A stretch of 64,000 bases of DNA, from NCBI GenBank assembly GCA_035222895.1, contig JAVYIG010000892.1:186001-250000 (forward strand), written 5' to 3'. Position 1 is the stretch's first letter; each line of letters begins with the position of its first letter. The translations under genes were made by a program, and so were the position numbers. The notes under the pieces are model-generated. The model was not told the origin of the DNA, did not search any database, and saw only the letters and a program-made list of their open reading frames with translations. Shown here piece after piece: positions 12,979 to 25,247 of the stretch. This DNA comes from Strongylocentrotus droebachiensis (Eukaryota > Echinodermata > Echinoidea > Camarodonta > Strongylocentrotidae).

Positions 12979-15900
12979 GTGAGTCGATAAATCCAAGTGA
13001 TTAATCCAAGTGATGAATCTAAAAGTGACAAGTATTACTTGGAAATCTCAAAGAGCTGGAAAATACTCTTAATATAGCTGGTAATAAGCTGTGTCAAGAT
13101 ATGCTTTTTTATTTGGCAATAATTTGTTTTAAAGTATACGGATTAGCTCACCAAGCAGTCATTATAAAAAGTAAAAAACATGTCCAGGTGTGAAAAAGTT
13201 CCCCGTTGATACTTTTTCGGCATGTGCTGTTCGTAATGATAGTCGCCTAGTTAATAGATGATTATTTGTATTAAAGCGCCGTTTCGTCTACTCCATAAAG
13301 GTCGTATGCCTGTCGAGTTCTCTCATGATATCTTCTTCAGACGTTCATTTTGGCATACAAGATTGTTACCTTGTGTGGTATGTTGAAAAGTGATACAATC
13401 TATTTTGGAACTTGTTGGCATATCTTTTTCTATGTTACCCAGATGTGATCCGTGTCACCGTGGTACCCAACAAGGATTCTGAACGGCTGAATCTATCCGG
13501 GACATACCTCGCCGGTGTGGCCCGTCTTACGGTAGCCCTACACAACGCCATCACTGGGGAGAAGGTCATTGAGTGGGATCTGAGACACATGAAGAGGTTC
13601 ATGCTGCCCAGCAAAGGACCGCAGCAAGACCTGGAAAAGATCGCCTGTCTGCAGATCAGCAAGTGAGAATTCTTCTTCTTGTTCCTCATCATCTTCATCT
13701 TCATCCTCATCTTTTTCTTCCTCTTCTTTTTCTTCCTTTTCTTCTTCTTCTTCTTCTTAATCTTCTTCATCTTCTTCTTCTAATTCTTCTTCTTCTAATT
13801 CGTCTTCTTCTCTTTCTACTATTTGACTTTATGCTTACATGGATTTTATTTAGAGACCCTCTTAAACCATCAAACTGTCTTTTAAAATCAGTCTAAGCAG
13901 GCTTGTTTCAGCTTATTTAACGAGAACCCGATGTTTATGTTGCGATAAACGTTTTTGTTTCTTCTTCTTTTTTCTTTTTCTATTATTATTATCATAATTT
14001 TTGTTTGCGAATACTGTGCAGAGCCTTACTTTTTTAAAGCCATCACACTGCATATGACTACCCTTTGTTTCATCATTTCATATCTATTTTATTGTTTTTC
14101 CAGTCGGAGTCCGCAAGGCGAAGGCGAGTACCTGTTTCACAGTCAAAACGCCAAACCGCTCGTAGAAGCCATCTGCGAGCGCCTCAACAAAGCCATCATC
14201 ACTGTCAAGGAGCGTCGGTCAAGAACATCCTCCATGCTCTTCGAGATCCCTCCTAAGGAGCTGGAGCAGCTAGCCAAGGCTATCCAGGAGGGAGGCGATC
14301 CCGGGTTCGTCATGGTGAGCGCGGAAGGCAGCCTGGAAGACGAAACGTTCGAGGAGGACGGCGAGAAAAAGGAAAACGGTGAAGCCAAGACGAACGGAGA
14401 TGGTGAAGCCAAGACGAACGGAGATGCAGAAGTTAAGACGAATGGAGAAAACAAGGATAACCATGTCGATGAGTCGACCGCGGAGGAGGCTAAATTGGAA
14501 AATGGAGAGAGCACCGAGGAAAAGATAGAGAATGGACAGAGTGAAGAAGTGAAGACTGGTGTAGAGGATGCCGCCAAGGAAACTACTGCAGATGAAAATT
14601 CCACTAACGGAGGCGCGACAGAAGCCGTTCAGGAGAATGGGTTCTCAGAAAATGTCGACAACGATTCACCAAAAGGTGGCGCTGATGAAACTCCTGAAGC
14701 AGAGAATACCGCAAGAGTCGAGGGTGACGATGGCGTTGCTGTTTCAAAAGAGTCTACAGACAATGTTGTTGAAGAAGTCGCTCAAAGTGAAAAGCCTAGC
14801 GACGAGCTAAATGAAACTGTAGAGGATACAAAGGACAAAGAGAATGAACAACCCGTTGAATGCTCACCCGTCAATGATGTCAGCGCTGAGGATTCAGCAA
14901 GTGCAGCACCGATAGAGACACAGGACTTTGCCGCCGGACCTATCGATGCAGAAGACGAGAGCGTAGAGCTCGCGGAGGGCGCGACGGAGGTTCAACCGCG
15001 TATGCCTCCAGGTTTTGAAGAACCTCAACAAGAAAGTGAGGCAACGGAATCTAAAGATGCGACCGAGCAAATGGATGAGAGAACAGTCGAGACAGGAGAT
15101 AGTGTAGTATGTTCCTCTGAGCTAAATGGTGAAGAGATAGAAGTAGAGCCACAAAATAAGTCATCGGCAGAGGATAGTAATCAGGTAGAAATTAGCACGG
15201 ACACTCAAGACATTGAAACAGAAAGTGCCTCCGTTGATGAATCAAGTGCAGCAGGTGAACAATCTGTCACAACCTCAGAAGATACCCAGCAAGAAGTAGT
15301 TGCTACAGAGGACACGAAACCGAGTGAGGAATGCAGTCCAGAGTCTCCGAAACTAACCGACGAGTCAACTGAGGAAGTTGTTGTCACGGCCGAACCTGTG
15401 CAGTCTAATTCAGGCGAAGCAGCGGAAACACCAGCTCCTGAAGAAACGTCCGCAACTGAGAACGAGATACAAGACAAGAAGGAGAAGGTACCAGATGTAG
15501 AAAGTAGTCCTGCAGAGCAGACTCCCGACGGTCCTTCCGAAAAAATCAACGACGTACCTGAAAACAAGACTCCCGCGCAGTCCGATTCAGGCGAATCAGG
15601 GGTAACACCATCTACTGAAGAAACGTCGGCTACTGAGAAGGGGACACAGGACCAAAATAAGAAGATACCAGATGTAGAAAGTAGTCCTGCAGAGCTGACT
15701 CCCGACGTTCCCTCTGAACAAATCGACGACGTACCTGAAAACAAGACACCCGCGCAGTCCGATTCAGGCGAGGCAGGGGAAACACCAGCTACTGAAGAGA
15801 CATCAGCAGCTGAGAACGAGACACAAAACCAGAATGAGAAGGTACCAGATGTAAAAAGTAGTTCTGCAGAGCAGACTCCTGACGCTCCTTCCGAACAAAT

Positions 15901-16153
15901 GGACGACGTACCTGAAATCAAGACACCGACGTCTGATGAAGTAGCGCAAGATGACACGCCTGTGGCATCGAGCGAATCCATGGAACCCGTGGAACCCGCC
16001 ATTGTAGAAGACAGAAAGCCTTCTGCTCCTAGCGAGTCCGTGAATCTCGTGGGATACGTGGAACCCGTCATTGTAGATGAAAGAATCCAGAGCCAAGAGA
16101 AAAGTGAAGAGTCCAATGATAAAAATGATGGCGAAGAGGACACTGCAATGTAA
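12654..16153 (+). CDS. Dok-like PH-PTB adaptor, 3' three exons (5' part missing)
   Basis: Exons 12654-12978, 13443-13662 and 14104-16153 join in one frame (phases 0, 1, 2) to a TAA stop. The first encodes most of a PH domain (AWKRKWVVIRP, then the helix with the invariant Trp in ETQEWIEIFRKLLLP). The second and the start of the third encode an IRS-type PTB domain (LSGTYLAGVARL, EWDLRHMKRF, NRSPQGEGEYLFHSQ). PH followed by IRS-type PTB is the Dok/IRS architecture, which couples activated tyrosine kinases to effectors at the membrane. One Arg of each phosphotyrosine-binding pair is kept (KR and NR instead of RR). The remaining ~640 residues are disordered, Glu/Ser/Thr/Asn-rich and acidic. Usual Dok tails are much shorter and rich in tyrosines; this one has a single Tyr. 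The family call is firm, the orthologue is not, and no start codon was found. Confidence 0.85.
12979..13442 (+). other. Dok-like intron, 464 bp
   Basis: It runs from gtgagt to a pyrimidine-rich acceptor ending cccag. The sequence is unique and AT-rich, with no repeat or hidden exon seen. Confidence 0.8.
13443..13662 (+). CDS. Dok-like exon: first half of PTB domain
   Basis: The acceptor cccag|AT completes a GAT codon from the previous exon, and the donor is AGCAA|gtgaga. It encodes about 73 residues from DVIRVTVVPNKDSERLNLSG to IACLQIS. The SERLxLSGTYL core and the EWDLRHMKRF segment are typical of IRS/Dok PTB domains. The KR pair sits where Dok proteins usually have RR. Confidence 0.9.
13663..14103 (+). 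other. Dok-like intron with (TTC)n tract
   Basis: A 441-bp intron. Its first third (13669-13815) is an interrupted TTC/TCATCT repeat that starts immediately after the donor, and the rest is T-rich and leads to the tttttccag acceptor. The open frames here on both strands are translations of the repeat. Confidence 0.85.
13669..13815. repeat. Interrupted (TTC)n microsatellite
   Basis: TTC trinucleotides with TCATCT and TAATTC interruptions lie within the PTB-domain intron, within a few bases of the splice donor. Confidence 0.9.
14104..16153 (+). CDS. Dok-like terminal exon: PTB end plus long acidic tail
   Basis: The exon begins at ttttccag|T, completing an Asn codon, and runs uninterrupted to TAA at 16151-16153. 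It encodes 682 residues. The first ~40 finish the PTB domain (GEGEYLFHSQNAKPLVEAIC). A short basic and amphipathic linker (KERRSRTSS, then EIPPKELEQLAKAIQ) follows. The rest is Glu/Ser/Thr/Asn-rich low complexity, beginning with EAKTNGD repeats and containing three 59-residue repeats. The only tail tyrosine is codon 16055-16057, in GYVEPVIV. YVEP fits the YxxP pattern that recruits RasGAP, Crk or Nck SH2 domains in Dok proteins; that role here is inferred. A 20-residue duplication (EPVEPAIVED / YVEPVIVDE) precedes the end. Confidence 0.9.
15410..15940 (+). repeat. Three coding tandem repeats of 177 bp (59 aa)
   Basis: Units start at 15410, 15587 and 15764, each opening with TCAGGCGA and encoding SGE(A/S).. 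ETP/VTP, then EETSA, KVPDVESSPAEQTPD, DDVPENKTPAQSD. Spacing is exactly 177 bp both times, so the repeat keeps frame. The third unit has diverged most and loses the last residues. This looks like recent in-frame tandem duplication within a disordered tail. Confidence 0.95.
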
Positions 16154-16321
16154 AGGATTGTACTTCCAAATACATTGTAAGACTCCAGCCCATTTGATTG
16201 GGTGTGCAGACGTGTGACGGCTTCAAATGAAAGCATACAAATTATATTCAAACTTGTATCGCAGGAAATCGTCTCTATCGCCTGTATCTCGTCACTGAAA
16301 GAGCAATCGACGGACGATTAA

Positions 16322-16327
16322 AATAAA
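16322..16327 (+). promoter_or_regulatory. Candidate poly(A) signal of Dok-like gene
   Basis: AATAAA lies 169 bp after the stop in an AT-rich context. A second AATAAA is at 16617-16622. Either could end the transcript; sequence alone does not decide. Confidence 0.4.
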
Positions 16328-16616
16328 TAATAATAAGGATGTGTATTTGCTCCCATTTAATGATACCTTGAAACTTGAAAGCATTTTAGATTTGAAGATC
16401 GGACGATTAATTAACATTCAAACGCAGCTCAAGATCTGACAAAGCAACACAATTTGAATCATATTTCGATACTATGTTGTTGTCACAATCTGAAAAGTAT
16501 CTCTGCATGAAACGTGGCAACGCCACTTTTCTTTCAGACAGAAAATAATGAATGATTGGAACTTAAGAGCCGTATGTTGCAAACAGAGATTGAATGTATG
16601 GTATTTATTATTGCAA

Positions 16617-16622
16617 AATAAA
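16617..16622 (+). promoter_or_regulatory. Alternative candidate poly(A) signal
   Basis: AATAAA lies 464 bp after the Dok-like stop, before a T-rich stretch. It would give a longer 3' UTR than the site at 16322. Confidence 0.35.
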
Positions 16623-18126
16623 TTGATATTATGGGCGTTGGCTAAAGTTTGAATATTGTTGATAATGCTTTAGGAGCAGTAACGCTTCTATCCATTTAAA
16701 TGACATCGCAAGGACAACTGTATCGGTATATTACATGAGTGGGGAGACATTTCCAAGTCAACTGAGTCAGAAAGTGGTATTTCTATCAACGGATGAGGGG
16801 TTGGTGACATGGGTGAAAGACACGTACTGCTGTGATTCTAAGAATAACTATCGTCTGATAGGTGTTAAAACCTTCACGGATATTGCTCCTATGAATGTTC
16901 CGCTAATGCGCAGGAAAGGCGCAATTTGTGAAATGAATTACATCATAGAGATTGATCATATCCTAATTAATTGCCAGAGAGAGAAAGAGAAAGGGAAAGA
17001 GGGGATGAGTGTGAAGTTTCACGCGACAGATTGTATTAAGCTACGAGGCCTCATTCAAATGTTTTTTAAAGGAGAGTTAGTTTGTTTGAATCATGAATAG
17101 TTTACGAGTTCATGTGAAGTCCTATTGTATTTACATTCTTTCGTATGGAATTCGTAACGACTTGTATTGGTTTAGGTCATGCATCGGTATCGCATTTGAA
17201 CAATAAATTATGAGAATTGCATTTGAAGAATGTTTCTCAACCAACCGTGTAATGAATAAGGGAAATTTTAGATAAAATTACTGTTACGTTTGCAGCACTT
17301 CGGATTCGCATGTATTTGGAGAATATTTTCACACAAGCCTTGTAATAAAAAAAAGAATTACAAAGTTCTAAATCTTTTTTTTCCCAGCAATTCTCAGAAT
17401 CGAATATCCGAGGAATGTCTCTACATCCCTCTCAATGGGGAAAAAGTTCCCGATTATCCCTTTAATCTTTTTATGTCATTATGATGCCTCATCGATAGAT
17501 TACATTAATTCTCGAGGACGTGTTGAGAAAGCTATCATTGGTAACAGATTAGCACAATGCGATTCACTCTGAATCATTAACACTCTGTTGTAAGCACTAA
17601 TCCACAGAAATCCACATGTAATGCTTTGTTAGGAGCCCTTCATCGAATTAGATAAGTTGATTGATTACTGAAAGCAGGTGTGAACACCCCCCCCCCCCCT
17701 CACTTTACCCCCTACTACCACCACGTACGGGCCGCTCGGTAATTTTACTCAGTGGCCGGTCGGTATGTATCTTACAGGTTCGGAGTGGGTCGGTCGCATC
17801 GAGATTCCCCAACCATTTCATTCCCAGTCCGCCCCCAGTAAGACTTTTACTAATTTCCTAATCAAAAGTTTCTGTGCAGAAGAAAATGTTGCAAATGGGC
17901 TTGAAATACAATGATCATGTAAAACAGTCGTCATGAGAAACCTAAGTCATGCAGTGTTGTGATAATATAAATGGCCCAGGGACTTCTCTGCGCTCTCATA
18001 AACGTATTGTTTCATACTTATGAGTTTAAGAGATGTCAGTAGGAGGAGGATTAATCGTTCGAATTCCCGACTAATCGTCGAAAACAAAAGTACCGTACTT
18101 GAGCATAATACTTCACATTATGAGTA

Positions 18127-18480
18127 TGTTTTTTTTTTTTTTTTTTTTGTAGCATTGTTTTATTACATTCATTCAGTACAAAATATATAACAAACAAACA
18201 TACAGCTTCATTGATTTACATATCATATAAACATATAAAGAAAATTGTACATCTCTCAAAAAATACATAAGATAGTTTAATACACAGTACATAATGTTTT
18301 CAAATTAATTATACTGAACGAATATTATAAATCAAAGAGTTACCTACAGACAGACAGACACACCACACTCGCTCACATACTCAGACACACATACAAACTT
18401 ACATATCCCCCTCCCCCCTTCATTCCAAAGCTAAAAAAATCCCCCCTCCCTTCCCGAGCATTCACATCTACATATTTGTT
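18127..18480 (-). mobile_element. Possible poly(A)-tailed retrosequence 3' end
   Basis: Read on the minus strand, an AATAAAAC signal is followed about 10 bp later by a 20-base poly-A run (poly-T at 18129-18148). That is the usual 3' end of a LINE or a retrocopied transcript. The body has no recognisable reverse transcriptase or host-gene similarity, so the extent to the right is a guess. A plain poly-T tract is the alternative. Confidence 0.35.
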
Positions 18481-20151
18481 GGAAATCCTGTCTCTTGTTG
18501 GAAATCCTGTCTCTGTTGTTGCACATGCCTCGATATCAAATGTTTAGCATAATCTGATCGTTTGCATCGCTGGTTTATATATTATATTGCTTGCTGCGAG
18601 ACTGCCCTCTGCGTGTACTCCCTTGTGGCATTCATGTAGTATCAATCAATTTGTCAGTGAGCTATTAAATGTTGGATTATCTAACTTCATAAAAGATTGT
18701 GAATTCTTGTAGCGATTAAAAAAGTTTAGAAATAGGAGATGATTTGTATGTACTTCGTCAAAATAATTGTCAATAACACTTTCTCTCAGTCGACATAGAT
18801 GGCGTTTACAAGCATTTGCATTAAGAAATTTGTTCGTCATGCGACTGAAAGTTTTACAGTCCATGTATTCAATATTTTCCTTTCCAGTGCGGTAAAAACA
18901 AATAATCTTGAAGCACTTTGACTGTTATTGACATTTAGATCACTAAAGCAGTCTTCGTTCTTTGTAACTTGTATAAAATATAAGTTGTATTTACATATAT
19001 ATCTTGTTTACGTTAATGGAAATATTTATGTAACTTTTGTATATGCATATTCTATTTGTAATGTCGATTAATACTTCTGTACAATACTAGTGTCTCATTT
19101 ACAATGGAAGTTTCCTTCGTTATGTAACGAGGAAGTGTGTGGTCAGCAAATATTTTTCAAGTACGGAGTGAAATATTTTATATTTACTTTGTCTTCAGTA
19201 ATTTTCAATTATGATTTTGTAATTATGATAAATCTGTACAAAACATTTTGCTCCGAACATAAAATGTTATTCTAACATTGCAAGTGAAAATACGAATTAG
19301 AAGTGGCAGTTACTGAAAAGCATTATGAAATAATTCTTCATGATTATTCTTCGGGAAACGGAAGATTGTGTGAGCAGATTTATGCGTGATACTATATATT
19401 TGGTAATCGTGAGATTTTATTTCTTATTCTCATTCAGTTTAATTCTTACGTTTGGCTTCTTTCTCATGCACCATTGTTTGACAAATTGTATGCATTTCTC
19501 TTAAGTCGTATATATTTTTTAAGCTGCATGTTATCTTGCCCAGAATATGTTTATCAACTCAATTTTCAATACATCGAGCTCGAAAAGAAAAAAAGTGCTA
19601 TTTTGTTTGCTATCGCACTGACATGCGTATATAAGAAAGGTTACTATATCTTGTGCATGTCAGTTTGATTTTTATTTAGTATTTTGTGTGCTTCATACGT
19701 AAATTTCTTTCACACGGAGGTTAAAAAAAAAATCTTATATTTTTCCGCTTTGGATTGTAGACGGTGTGCTATCTTAATCGAGTGTTTTGTTTTGTTTTCA
19801 TTACGCTTATGATTTTTTTTGTATTACCATCGGCGCACAAAACGTAAAATGCAGAGCACTCGGCACTCGCACGGCATTAAACTTATTCCATTTGATTTTT
19901 ATATTTTTGCATTGGCGCTTTGGTTGTAATATTATATAGTTACATTTGTTACAATATCTGCGGTGATATTTTTTAACTTTACTGATGTTTTCATTGCCAT
20001 GCTTGTAAACGTCTATCATGCACGGACTTTGGTTTCAGTTTTCTAAGTTTCTTCTCCGTTTTTTTTTCTTTTCTAAAACACACACGCACATGCTCGAACT
20101 CGAATTGCTTTATTCAGGCTTTTCTCCTTTTTTCATTCTTTCTTTCCGTCT

Positions 20152-20161
20152 CTGTATCTCC

Positions 20162-20218
<57 letters not shown>

Positions 20219-20300
20219 GCTAGCTATGTCTCCCTCCCCCCCCCCCTCTCTCTCTCTCTCTCTTCCCCCTCTCTCTCTCTCTCTCTCCCTATATCCTTTC
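20152..20300. repeat. (CT)n microsatellite
   Basis: Long CT runs interrupted by AGCTAGCT, poly-C and CCCT phrases. Confidence 0.95.
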
Positions 20301-21344
20301 CCCTCCCTCTCATCATTTCAATCGCAGCTTACGATCTGTGCCTGTTTTTTCTTCAGTATAGAACTGCAATTTAGATTTTTACACGAAATCGGTTTCTAGA
20401 ACACATTTTTTTGTTTTGATAGTCCATGGATAGATAACAAGCTTTTAAGTGAAATGAAATAAGTAGGCCGGGGCTACATAATATATATGTAGGACAATGA
20501 TCAATCAATATGTCGTTCAAGATGATTCTATATCTGATTCAGTGTCATATTTAGATTGCATATGGGGGATTAAAAATCTCGCCCTTTCTCCGGCTCACTG
20601 TCTCGCTTGACTCGAATCTTTGGATCTAGTGCAGACGCTTCTAAAACTTTTTTTTTCTTCATGGACATAAAAATGTACGAATAACCTTGGTGGTGATTAT
20701 AATAATAGCTATAGAAAGTGTTGAAGTATCGTCGGTGAAGTCTTGTAATCATAATGAAGATTATTAACAATCGGTATAATTCATTGATGTCTCTGCATTG
20801 TCCACGCTCTTGAAATCGTGTCGTTTTATATTCATTATCATATACGAGAAAAACTACCTTGTCATGAACTGCAATTTGGTATCATTTTCTTTGGCATGCT
20901 TTCCAATGGTGTAATTTGCTTCGATATATTTTAATGGCTGATATTAGAGGTTTCGTTTGTAGCAAGATGAGTTGGGTATTAACAATTTTGTGGTTTATTT
21001 TTCTACTCATTTTCTTTATACCTTTGATAACAATCACATACTACCAGTGCCTGTATATCTCTTTCATAACCACGCAATTATGACGTTGCTCTTTGTGATG
21101 ACATTTTTATTTTTTCATGTATTCGAACCGGTTTTCGCGAGTGAATATATCGTTCTTGTTGATTTGTTGGCATTCATGTGAAAAATAAGAGATCTTATAT
21201 TACATTAAATCCTACAGATATATCTGTAAAAAAAAATTGTCTATTTATATTTTATGTTGTCATGTCAATCAGCTTTTGTCACTCTCTGTATTTTCTCGTT
21301 TGTCAAGAAAACAAATGGAAACAAAACACATCAGACACTCACCT

Positions 21345-21413
21345 TACCCTCTCTCTCTCTCTCCCTCCCTCACTCCCTCCACCTCCCCTCATTTCTCCCT
21401 CTCTCTCAAACCT

Positions 21414-21452
<39 letters not shown>

Positions 21453-21453
21453 T
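21345..21453. repeat. CT-rich microsatellite
   Basis: CT dinucleotides and CCCT phrases end in an uninterrupted (CT)n run at about 21420-21450. Confidence 0.95.
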
Positions 21454-24400
21454 TTGGTCTAATCTCTCACTTTCTTTTGGTGAGGTGACTACTCTCCAAC
21501 AAAGAAAAAATGAATCCAGCCAAAAATCACAAACTAATCAGAGAATATAGTGCTTGATAATTGAAAACAAGATTTTTTTTCTTCATTTATTTAATCATCT
21601 TAGCTTGTAATTCCAGCTTTTCATTAATGTACTGACACGGTTCACTCTTGAAAAGAAAAAAACATATGGTTACAGATCACTGTCTCAATATACAGTAACG
21701 CATACATGTAAATCATCAATGTACTTTTGAAATGCAAACTTGCATAGTACCATAACCAATACATCAAGAATCTATGACTGCTGCACAAACACATTGTACA
21801 TGTTAGCAAGATCGCTATTTGAAAATAACATGAAGTAGCAGTACAACTAAAGTAAAGAAAACAACATGAGAAAAGGAAAAACAGGCTCACCAATTGTGAA
21901 TCACTTACGTGCTTTTACAAAACACACTTAAATTAAAATCAAACATTTGAATGATGATGCTGGTATAAAAAACAAAAATCAACAGACAACTTCTAGCTAG
22001 CAGTTTCTAGTTACTTTTCATATTTTCTTTCATCTAAACTATACATCATCTAAAAATTTCTCATAGAAAGCATTGCAATTTTGGAAGAACTCTACAAAAA
22101 GAGACCATCACATTGTTCGAAGTTATCATTTTTTCCTTCTTTGTACATAAATTTACTTTCTTCAAATCAAACACACTTCTCATACAAGTCATTAACCTCA
22201 AGTCAAATCATGCTTTATTCTCATCTTGAAAATGCTATAATATAATGTTACCTACCATAGCTAAAGTAATATAAATTAAATAAAGAGTATCTTACATAAG
22301 CTTTCCAAAGAAACAAATTATTCTACATACAGATGTAATATCTACAATGAAATTCATAGCACATTTCTGAAATTGTATTCGCTAAATACATGAAAATAAT
22401 TCACAAGACCATTTTTGTTGAGAAACTGAGGAGCATACATGTGTATCTTTCAATACAGCGCTGACGCCCTTTTAGCTCTCGGCAAACAATTTGTAACAAT
22501 CACACTCCCATGAGTCTGTTAGATGTCCAGATTACCATTTGTAAGAAATCCACTGTGTTTCTAGGGACCATAAAGGCATTAGCTAATTGTTAATAGATAT
22601 GATTTTAATGTCCTTCTACCGCTCAGCGGAATATTCTGGGAAGCAGTCCCAATTCTGTCAATTTTGTTAGTTTCTGTCACCTCTATTCTAAGACTGGCTC
22701 TGTTTATACAGAAGCCCCTTCATTTCAGTTAAATATCCTAAATTATGTTGCCTCACATGTCAACTGAGAAACATTGTCTGAATAGTGAATATATTAATTT
22801 TCATTATTATACTTAACATAAAGTCATTGTTAATGCAAGCAAGCCACTTCCATTTACCTTGGACACCTAGATGTATTGTCAAATAGTGAAAGAAGTGCAT
22901 CAGTTTCTTAAACCCCACTAAAATTTGTCACTCGTCATCGATACTGTGATCACATTGCTACGATGGATTCATATCTCATTCAACAGGTCATTTTGGATGA
23001 ACCGTTTCCCCTCAAAAGCACAATCAGCCTGCATTGAATGCGAGAGTACACCCTGTCTTGTTTTTAAGTTAGATTATGATGTTTGCTTGCTTACTATTAA
23101 ACATAAAGAGCACTGATTAAGAAAGCCTTCAACCAGCAAAGTACCACCCTAAGCAAGAGTGCTGACTTTCTTTGCATGAATCTGTCTACAAACTTTACTC
23201 ATAACGATGCCCTTTCAGTACAGCAACACCGGTAAGCCTATTTTCTTAATGCAAGTCCATCTTCATACATTAGAGCAAGAACATGCAAAACGCTTATTCC
23301 TAATACATCGTTGTTGCTCGATTTTTTCCAGGCTAACCTCATACCAAAGCTTTTGGGGAGGATATATAACAACTACATGTATGTATTCTCCACTCCTGTA
23401 AGTTATGCCAGGACATGTAACGTAACAATGACACAAATGTCAATTTGTTGTTGTTATTGTTTACAAGTCACAAGGCATTTCCAGTTGGTCACTTGTACAA
23501 TATAAGACTTGGACATGCCTCTAACAGTAACAACATTGCATCACAGATAATACTATTTCTTCCAAAAGCTTTTCATATACATACTGATGAATGTCAGTTG
23601 TGACTGTGTCACTTTAAGGGTTTAACAAGGTTAATTTAATTTAAACCTTCTCCAATGGAATGCTCGGCAATGAACATGTACTTGGAAACCTACATGGTGA
23701 CCCTGCATATCACATGCTATGTGAAAACGACAGACATTTTGGTCAGTTTGATGGAAAGCAAGGAAAAGAAAACCCAGCAGCTTATCAAAATGTGTAGTTA
23801 TACCAAAATCCCTTTGGTCATACCCACTTCCATTTGTGCAATAATAACACTGCATCTGGTAAAACACAATACTACATGTACTAACACTGTATATTACGTT
23901 GAGCTTGAGACAATAGGCAGTCACTTTATAATTTCATAAAAATGAGAGCTATACACTTGCACCTGTGCAGGTTTTGACAGAACATGGGGAGTTTTAACAA
24001 TAATATTGGACGTTAAATGGAGGCCCTGTGTGTAGAAGGGTCACCATCATACATATAGATGGTTTTTAAACATCATCTGCACTTTTCGTAAAAGGATTAC
24101 GAGAAAACCCAGTGTGTTCGTCCACCTGCACATCCCAAGGAGTTTAAACTGGGGAGGAGAAACCTTAAGGGTTACCATGATTAACTTTGCTTTTCACCTC
24201 CCAGGCACAGGTAATGTCAAATACTTGATAACTGTTGACCACTTCAAAAGGGCAGCAGGGCAGTTGCAAGTTGTATACTGAATATCATATTATTACAAAG
24301 AAAGCTCTACAAAATCTCGCTCTTTTTGAAAGGGCAGTCAGAAATGAACACACGTTAACCTACAAAAGAAAACAAGTTGATACAACTATGTGAGTATTAA

Positions 24401-24726
24401 TACAAGAGGAGAAAAATGCAGGCAAAATATGGGCAGTACACACGAGTCTACTGTTGATGGATGACTTGCTGCAATGCAAAATTACTAATCTTTCCTTCTT
24501 AGCACTTAATCATTTCTTCAGTACCTAAACACAATTTCAGTTTCCTACCTCCACACAAACCATATACACGATCCAACTTGTGCGATATCTTCAACAAGAC
24601 AATGGTCCTAAAACCAATGATCCAATTCATGTGATATTTTCCAACAAAACAATGGTCCCCTAACCACGTGGTGGTAAAACCCAGCTCATCCAATCCAATA
24701 CAAAATTTCACAAGATATAGTTTCTT

Positions 24727-24782
24727 GAGAGCAGGAAGGGCGGTAACGCAGGATAAGCAGCATTACCGTCCTTACGGCTCTC
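24727..24782. repeat. Short hairpin, AGAAGGGCGTTAA family
   Basis: GAGAGCAGGAAGGGCGGTAA is inverted as TTACCGTCCTTACGGCTCTC around a ~16-base loop and is followed by AACAGAC, like other members. It is the cleanest stem of the family described in Part 2. Confidence 0.65.
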
Positions 24783-25180
24783 AACAGACATAATGTATTC
24801 CATACCGTATAAACCTTTCCTATGCAGCCTTCGAGCTGTCAACGCATTGCACTGTACATACAAAATATATCATCACACAAAAAACTGACCGTCTCCATCT
24901 AAGAGCTTCTCTCACAAAATAAATACCAATTTCTCTCCTTTTGATTTACATGATGAGCGCCCTCTATACCATTCTTACGTTCAACCAATGACCTGGCTGC
25001 TATTGCTGTAACTACAATATCTATACATTCCTATTATTAAAGCAGACTTCTTACTCCTGCACAATCAACATCTCTTACGTCCATCTTACTGGCCAACCTT
25101 AATCAGTGCTACATAAACTTATATCAATTTCAACATGATTGTCAAATAAAATAGGTTGATAATGAGAATATCACCTGCTT

Positions 25181-25247
25181 AGAGTCATAATGGCGTTAGT
25201 CTGTGTTGAAATACATGAGTTAACACCCTTCTGGCTTCAAACAGACG
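25181..25247. repeat. Short hairpin, AGAAGGGCGTTAA family
   Basis: An imperfect inverted pair: AGAGTCATAATGGCGTTAGT with GAGTTAACACCCTTCTGGCT, followed by CAAACAGACG. It shares half-sites with members at 43.4, 43.9, 61.7 and 62.5 kb. Confidence 0.6.

Larger units (their letters stand above)
16154..21560. other. 3' flank of the Dok-like gene and intergenic DNA
   Basis: This begins with the 3' UTR of the Dok-like gene. The rest is AT-rich unique DNA between two convergent genes. It contains a retrosequence-like poly-T end at 18.1 kb and CT microsatellites at 20.2 and 21.4 kb. A 121-codon frame at 16735-17100 has no recognisable domain. A 19-bp phrase (TTGGAAATCCTGTCTC core) is duplicated at 18478-18513. 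No other gene was seen. Confidence 0.6.

Noticed and set aside
13435-13896. Lys-rich minus-strand and Leu-rich plus-strand frames
   Set aside because: Shadows of the PTB exon running into the (TTC)n intronic repeat.
14143-14604. 153-codon minus-strand Ser-rich frame
   Set aside because: Antisense shadow of the Dok-like terminal exon, whose plus frame is confirmed by PTB motifs and splice phase.
15205-16251. 348-codon open frame on the minus strand
   Set aside because: It is antisense to the repeat-rich acidic tail of the Dok-like exon. Its Ser/Thr/Gly-rich product mirrors the Glu/Ser/Thr codons of the true frame, and no splice or domain evidence supports it.
16735-17100. 121-codon plus-strand frame after the Dok-like gene
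   Set aside because: No recognisable domain or codon-composition signal. One open frame of this size is expected by chance in a window this long.
18646-18864. 72-codon minus-strand frame next to the poly-T end as a LINE ORF remnant
   Set aside because: No reverse transcriptase or endonuclease motif could be recognised, so the link to a LINE is unsupported.
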